Assembly (NCBI GenBank): GCA_024707405.1
Contig: JANPZU010000001.1
Span: 434,001-498,000, forward strand
Direction: 5' to 3'
DNA length: 64,000 nucleotides
DNA from: Luteimonas sp.
GTDB taxonomy: Bacteria > Pseudomonadota > Gammaproteobacteria > Xanthomonadales > Xanthomonadaceae
This document shows, one piece after another, positions 60,054 to 64,000 of the stretch. Each line of letters starts with the position of its first letter. Position 1 is the stretch's first letter. The notes beneath the pieces are model-generated. The model saw only the letters and a list, made by a program, of their open reading frames with translations. It had not been told where the DNA came from and did no database searches. Both the position numbers and the translations under genes were made by a program.

Positions 60054-61862
60054 ATGCGCACGACCCTGCTCGCCGCCGCCCTGATCGCCACGCTCGCCGC
60101 CTGCTCCGGCAACACCACGCCCACCGGATCGTCGCCGGCCGGCGACACCGCCACGGCCATGCAATCGCAGGCCGACGCCATGTTCGCAGCGCTGTCCAAG
60201 CGCTACCTGGACGAAGCGCTGGCCTTCTCCCCGGTGGCCGCCACGCAGATCGGCGACCATCGCTTCGACGCCGAGATCGACGACCTCAGTGCCGAAGGCA
60301 GGGACAAGGCCGATGCCTTCGCCAAGGCGATCCTCACCGAACTCGATGCCATCGACCTCGCCACGCTGTCGCGGGAAAACCAGGTCGATGCGCGGATCCT
60401 GCGCAACCAGCTTGAATACGGGCTCTGGCAATCGCAGGTGTTCCAGTCCTGGGCTTGGGATCCGCAGATCTACAGCAGCCTCGCCGGCGGCGCGATCTAC
60501 GGATTGATGGCGCGCGAATTCGCACCGCTGCCCGAACGCATGCAATCCGCGGTCGCACGCATGGAGAAGATCCCCGCTTTGCTGGCGCAGGCACGCGGGA
60601 ACCTCGACCCGGCGCGCGTACCCGCAACGCATGCCAATACCGTGTCAAGCCAGAACAAGGGCGTACTGAGCCTGATCGACACCTTCATCACGCCCAACGC
60701 CGACCAGCTGCAGGGCGAGGATCGCAAGCGCCTCGACGCTGCGGTCGCGACGCTGCGTGCAGCCGTCGATGAGCACCAGCAGTGGCTCGACACCACCCTG
60801 GTGCCGAATGCGAAGGGCGAATTCCGCATCGGTGCCGAACGCTACGACCAGCAACTCAAGTTCGCGCTCAACTCGTCGCTGTCGCGGCAGGAGATCCGCC
60901 AGCGCGCGGAGGCCGAACTCGAGCGCATCCGCGACGAGATGTACGCAGTGTCGAAGACCGTGCTCGCCGGCAAGGACGGTGCGCCTGAAACGCCCGACGC
61001 GCCGAGCGAAGACCAGAAGCAGGCCGCCATCGAAGCCGCGATGGAATACGCCTACGCCGAGCGTCCCGGCCGAAACGAGGTGGTCGACTTCGCCAAGCAC
61101 ACGCTGGACGTCGCCACCGACTTCGTGCGCGGCAAGGATCTGGTGACCGTGCCGGACGATCCGGTCAAGATCATCCTGATGCCGGAATTCCAGCGCGGCT
61201 TCGCGGTGGCCTACTGCGATTCACCCGGCCCGCTCGACAAGGGACTGGACACGTACTACGCGATCTCGCCGATCCCCGATGGCTGGGACGACGGGCAGGT
61301 CGAATCGTTCCTGCGCGAATACAACAATTACATGATCCACGTGTTGACCATCCACGAAGCCATGCCTGGGCATTACCTCGAAGGCGCGCACTCAGTCAGC
61401 CACCCCTCCACGCTTCGTGCGGTGTTCCGCTCCGGCCCGTTCGCCGAAGGCTGGGCGGTCTATACCGAACGCACGCTGGCCGATGCCGGATACATGGACG
61501 GCAACCCGCTGTTCCGGTTGATGCAACTGAAGTTCTACGCACGTGCCGTCGCCAACGCCATCCTCGACCAGGGCCTCCACGTCGACAACTGGACGAAGGA
61601 ACAGGCGATGGATCTGATGGTGCGCCAGACCTTCCAGCAGCAGAGCGAAGCCGATGGCAAGTGGATCCGCGCGCAACTCTCGTCCACGCAGCTGGCCACC
61701 TACTTCGTCGGCGCGCAGGAGCATTTCGACACGCGCAAAGCGGCGATAGCCAAGCTGGGCGCACGGTTCGACGCCAAGACCTACCACGACGGTATCCTCG
61801 CGCAGGGCGCACCGCCGGTGCGCTTCGCACGACAACTGCTGCTGGACGAACCGATCGAGTAA
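60054..61862 (+). CDS. DUF885 lipoprotein, predicted zinc metallopeptidase
   Basis: A 602-residue predicted lipoprotein (signal LLAAALIATLAAC, lipid Cys at about residue 17). The DUF885 fold is helical throughout. VDARILRNQLEYGLWQSQVFQSWAWDPQIYSSL marks the middle, and the metal motif HEAMPGHYLEG (HExxxGHxxE type) followed by AEGWAVYTERTLADAGY marks the active site. Members are thought to be carboxypeptidase-like. The ATG at 60054 begins the signal peptide; an earlier ATG at 60009 would add 15 basic residues. Confidence 0.88.
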   Translation: MRTTLLAAALIATLAACSGNTTPTGSSPAGDTATAMQSQADAMFAALSKRYLDEALAFSPVAATQIGDHRFDAEIDDLSAEGRDKADAFAKAILTELDAIDLATLSRENQVDARILRNQLEYGLWQSQVFQSWAWDPQIYSSLAGGAIYGLMAREFAPLPERMQSAVARMEKIPALLAQARGNLDPARVPATHANTVSSQNKGVLSLIDTFITPNADQLQGEDRKRLDAAVATLRAAVDEHQQWLDTTLVPNAKGEFRIGAERYDQQLKFALNSSLSRQEIRQRAEAELERIRDEMYAVSKTVLAGKDGAPETPDAPSEDQKQAAIEAAMEYAYAERPGRNEVVDFAKHTLDVATDFVRGKDLVTVPDDPVKIILMPEFQRGFAVAYCDSPGPLDKGLDTYYAISPIPDGWDDGQVESFLREYNNYMIHVLTIHEAMPGHYLEGAHSVSHPSTLRAVFRSGPFAEGWAVYTERTLADAGYMDGNPLFRLMQLKFYARAVANAILDQGLHVDNWTKEQAMDLMVRQTFQQQSEADGKWIRAQLSSTQLATYFVGAQEHFDTRKAAIAKLGARFDAKTYHDGILAQGAPPVRFARQLLLDEPIE

Positions 61863-62021
61863 ACGTTTGCCTGCACACCGGGCCATTTCGACCGTGTGAT
61901 GCCACGCCAAGATCGGAATGGCCCGGGCGGTCGCGGATTGACGACCCAACACCGCAAGCGCGTTGGCAGCATGCGCTGCCGACACATCGCATCGGCAGCG
62001 GGGTGATCGCGCGCCCGCGAT

Positions 62022-63701
62022 ATGATCCAGCGCATGCCCACACGCGCCTCCATCCGCCGCGCCGCTGCACGCATGCTCGACCCGCTGTGCAGCATGGGGC
62101 TTTGGCTCGGCACCCTGTTCTTCGCTGCATCGCTCACGCCCAGCCTGATCCCGCGAGACGCGCTGCTGCAGGGCGTGCTGTGCGGCATCGCCTTCGCCGT
62201 CGGCTACTGGCTGGGGGTCTTCAGCCGCTGGCTCTGGGTCTTCCTGGGATTGCCGCGATTGCGCGACCTGGCGGTCGGCCGCATCGCGACCGCCCTTGCC
62301 GCCGTGATCTGCGCGTTGATGGTGATCGTGTTCCTGGCGCAGGCCTCCGGTTGGCAGAACGACATCCGCGCACGCATGGGCATGGAGGCCGTGGCGAGCG
62401 CGCGCCCGATCTTCGTCGGATGCGTGGCGGGCGGCATCGCACTGGTGCTGTTGCTGCTCGGCCGGTTGTTCGGCGGCGTGGTGTACGTACTGTCGCAGCG
62501 CCTGGGCCGGCACCTGCCGCGGCGCGTGTCGCTGATCGTCAGCGTGGTGCTCGCAGGCGTGCTGTTCTGGTCGATCGGCAATGGCGTTCTGTTCGAAGCC
62601 GGCCTGCGCGCGCTCGACTCCTCCTACCGGCAGCTCGATGCGGTGGTCGACACCAACCTCGCGCCGCCGCAGGATCCGCGCAAGACCGGCAGTTCCGCCT
62701 CGCTGGTCGACTGGTCGGGGCTTGGTCGCATGGGCCGCGCCGCGGTCGCCTCCGGCCCCACGCAGGCCGACATCGAAGCATTGACCGGCCTGCCTGCGCA
62801 GGAACCGCTGCGGATCTACGTCGGCCTCAACTCCGCGGACGACATCGCGGCACGCGTCGAGCTTGCACTGGCGGAGATGATCCGCGTCGGTGCGTTCGAG
62901 CGTTCGACGCTGGTGATCAATACGCCCACCGGTACCGGCTGGCTCGATCCCGGCAGCCAGATGGCGCTGGAATACCTGCAGCACGGCGATGTCGCCACGG
63001 TGTCGATGCAGTACTCGTATCTCGCCAGTTGGCTGGCGTTGATGGTCGACCCGACCTACGGCGCGGATTCGGCGCATGCGCTGTTCGCCGCCGTGCACGG
63101 CCACTGGCGCACGCTGCCGCGCGATCAGCGCCCACGCCTGTACCTGCACGGCCTGAGTTTGGGCGCGATGAATTCGGATCTGTCGGTCGACCTGTTCGAC
63201 ATCCTCGGCGATCCCTTCGATGGCGCACTGTGGGCCGGCCCGCCATTTCCCAGCCGCACCTGGCGCCATGCGACCCAGGGGCGCGATCCGACGACGACGG
63301 CATGGCGACCGCGCTACGGTGACGGCTCGGTCGTGCGATTCATGACGCAGGACGGCGCGCCTGCCGGCAATGCGCCCTGGGGCAGCACGCGAATCGTCTA
63401 CCTGCAGTACCCGAGCGACCCGATCACCTTCTTCGAGGCCGGCTCCGCACTGCGTCGCCCGGCATGGATGACCGGCCCGCGCGCCAGCGACGTCTCGGAC
63501 TCGCTGCGCTGGTTTCCGCTGGTGACCTTCCTCCAGCTCGGCATGGACATGGCGGTCGCGACCTCCACGCCGACCGGCTACGGGCATGTGTTCGCGGCGG
63601 GGCATTACGTGGATGCCTGGATCGCGACCACGGCACCGGAAGGGTGGAATGCCGATTCGGTCGAAACGCTGAAGGCGAAGCTGGCGGCGGAGGGGTTGTA
63701 G
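62022..63701 (+). CDS. Membrane alpha/beta-hydrolase (Abhydrolase_9 type)
   Basis: A 559-residue protein. An N-terminal membrane region of four to five helices (about 24-200, beginning LWLGTLFFAASLTPSLIPRD, the family's signature) precedes a C-terminal hydrolase domain with the nucleophile elbow LHGLSLGAMNS. IYVGLNSADDIAARV and QYPSDPITFFE-type loops are also family marks. The substrate is unknown; relatives are often described as membrane-bound lipases. Start 62022 or 62034 (MPTRASIRR) are equally possible. An inverted repeat (CGGGCCATT, 61879-61887, with AATGGCCCG, 61917-61925) lies upstream. Confidence 0.82.
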   Translation: MIQRMPTRASIRRAAARMLDPLCSMGLWLGTLFFAASLTPSLIPRDALLQGVLCGIAFAVGYWLGVFSRWLWVFLGLPRLRDLAVGRIATALAAVICALMVIVFLAQASGWQNDIRARMGMEAVASARPIFVGCVAGGIALVLLLLGRLFGGVVYVLSQRLGRHLPRRVSLIVSVVLAGVLFWSIGNGVLFEAGLRALDSSYRQLDAVVDTNLAPPQDPRKTGSSASLVDWSGLGRMGRAAVASGPTQADIEALTGLPAQEPLRIYVGLNSADDIAARVELALAEMIRVGAFERSTLVINTPTGTGWLDPGSQMALEYLQHGDVATVSMQYSYLASWLALMVDPTYGADSAHALFAAVHGHWRTLPRDQRPRLYLHGLSLGAMNSDLSVDLFDILGDPFDGALWAGPPFPSRTWRHATQGRDPTTTAWRPRYGDGSVVRFMTQDGAPAGNAPWGSTRIVYLQYPSDPITFFEAGSALRRPAWMTGPRASDVSDSLRWFPLVTFLQLGMDMAVATSTPTGYGHVFAAGHYVDAWIATTAPEGWNADSVETLKAKLAAEGL

Positions 63702-63716
63702 CGCCGTGCGCGGCCG

Positions 63717-64000
63717 CTAGCCACGTGCCGCGGCGAACGCCTCCGACAGGCTCTGCACGCGCCCGCAATCGGTCGAATCGTATCCGGGCAATTGACCCAG
63801 TTGCCTGCGGAACCCTTCGCTGCGCAGCAGTTCGAGCAACTCGTCCAGGCGCCCGGATTCCAGCACGTCGTGGTGGCTGAGGAAGAAATAGTGCTCGGTC
63901 ACCAGCGGATGGAAGTCCAGGCCGTAGCGACGTGCCGGCGGCTCCAGTGCGAAGCCGACATCGGCCAGTCCGCTGGCGACGTAGGCCGACACCGCGGCAT
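63717..64000 (-). CDS. Periplasmic-binding-protein-like domain, partial (C-terminus only)
   Basis: About 95 residues of a gene that begins beyond the window; the frame stays open to the edge. ASGLADVGFALEPPARRYGLDFHPLVTEHYFFL and the terminal LGQLPGYDSTDCGRVQSL match the C-terminal half of the PBP-like domain (molybdate-type, PF12727) found in substrate-binding proteins or ModE-type regulators. Whether a DNA-binding domain precedes it cannot be seen. It converges with the hydrolase gene over 15 bases. Confidence 0.75.
   Translation of the reverse strand, partial: AAVSAYVASGLADVGFALEPPARRYGLDFHPLVTEHYFFLSHHDVLESGRLDELLELLRSEGFRRQLGQLPGYDSTDCGRVQSLSEAFAAARG

Overview
The window is a chromosomal segment of a high-GC gammaproteobacterium, most likely family Lysobacteraceae (Xanthomonadaceae). 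This rests on remembered gene orders and protein resemblance, not on a database search. The main clues are the blocks pyrG-kdsA-eno-ftsB-ispD-ispF-truD, surE-pcm-exoD-nlpD and rlmE-ftsH-folP with divergent yhbY. Coding density is very high, no stretch of 300 bases lacks a gene, and many neighbours overlap by ATGA or GTGA. No prophage, insertion sequence, CRISPR array or rRNA operon was seen. One tRNA gene (Arg, anticodon CCT) is present.

Layout. 1-6240: group III truncated globin divergent from azurin, with a near-consensus FNR/ANR-type box between them; tRNA-Arg; an ALDH7-type aldehyde dehydrogenase; a small membrane protein; pyrD, murB and a DMT exporter. 6275-10692: a membrane Ser/Thr kinase with a TPR-like C-terminal region, divergent from an FHA-GGDEF diguanylate cyclase, then a PAP2 phosphatase. 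10670-16633: ispG, xseA, an acetolactate-synthase-like ThDP enzyme and a second aldehyde dehydrogenase. 16634-21685: folP, ftsH, rlmE, yhbY, a Mth938-type protein and an M15-like lipoprotein. 21695-32538: a long minus-strand housekeeping region (nlpD, exoD, pcm, surE, truD, ispF, ispD, ftsB, eno, kdsA, pyrG), interrupted by an Smr-domain gene and a tiny lipoprotein gene.

32661-41755: an Ala/Glu-rich exported protein, a second globin, parE, DUF1697, hutG, gor, a DadA-like dehydrogenase, a DUF418 membrane protein and slyD. 41815-50977: tandem NlpC/P60 proteins, a small membrane protein, a bile-acid:sodium-type symporter, a pair of M16 peptidases, a dicarboxylate/amino-acid symporter and alkaline phosphatase. 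51044-64000: patatin phospholipase, HemJ, a methyltransferase, PHA depolymerase, a PadR regulator with a membrane partner, a cyclophilin, a Tat-exported aldo/keto reductase, DUF4349, GFA, DUF885 and Abhydrolase_9 proteins, and the end of a periplasmic-binding-like gene cut by the window edge.

Most notable observations: (i) the kinase / FHA-GGDEF pair, where the cyclase carries an N-terminal ETT motif resembling the phospho-switch of GarA/OdhI, suggests a direct phosphothreonine to c-di-GMP circuit; (ii) an FNR-type box is placed to control azurin and the truncated globin together; (iii) truD and parE are each broken by a +1 frameshift as sequenced, and since parE is essential this may be sequence error; (iv) the 3-prime end of parE plus its downstream flank is present twice in tandem, a fossil of recombination.
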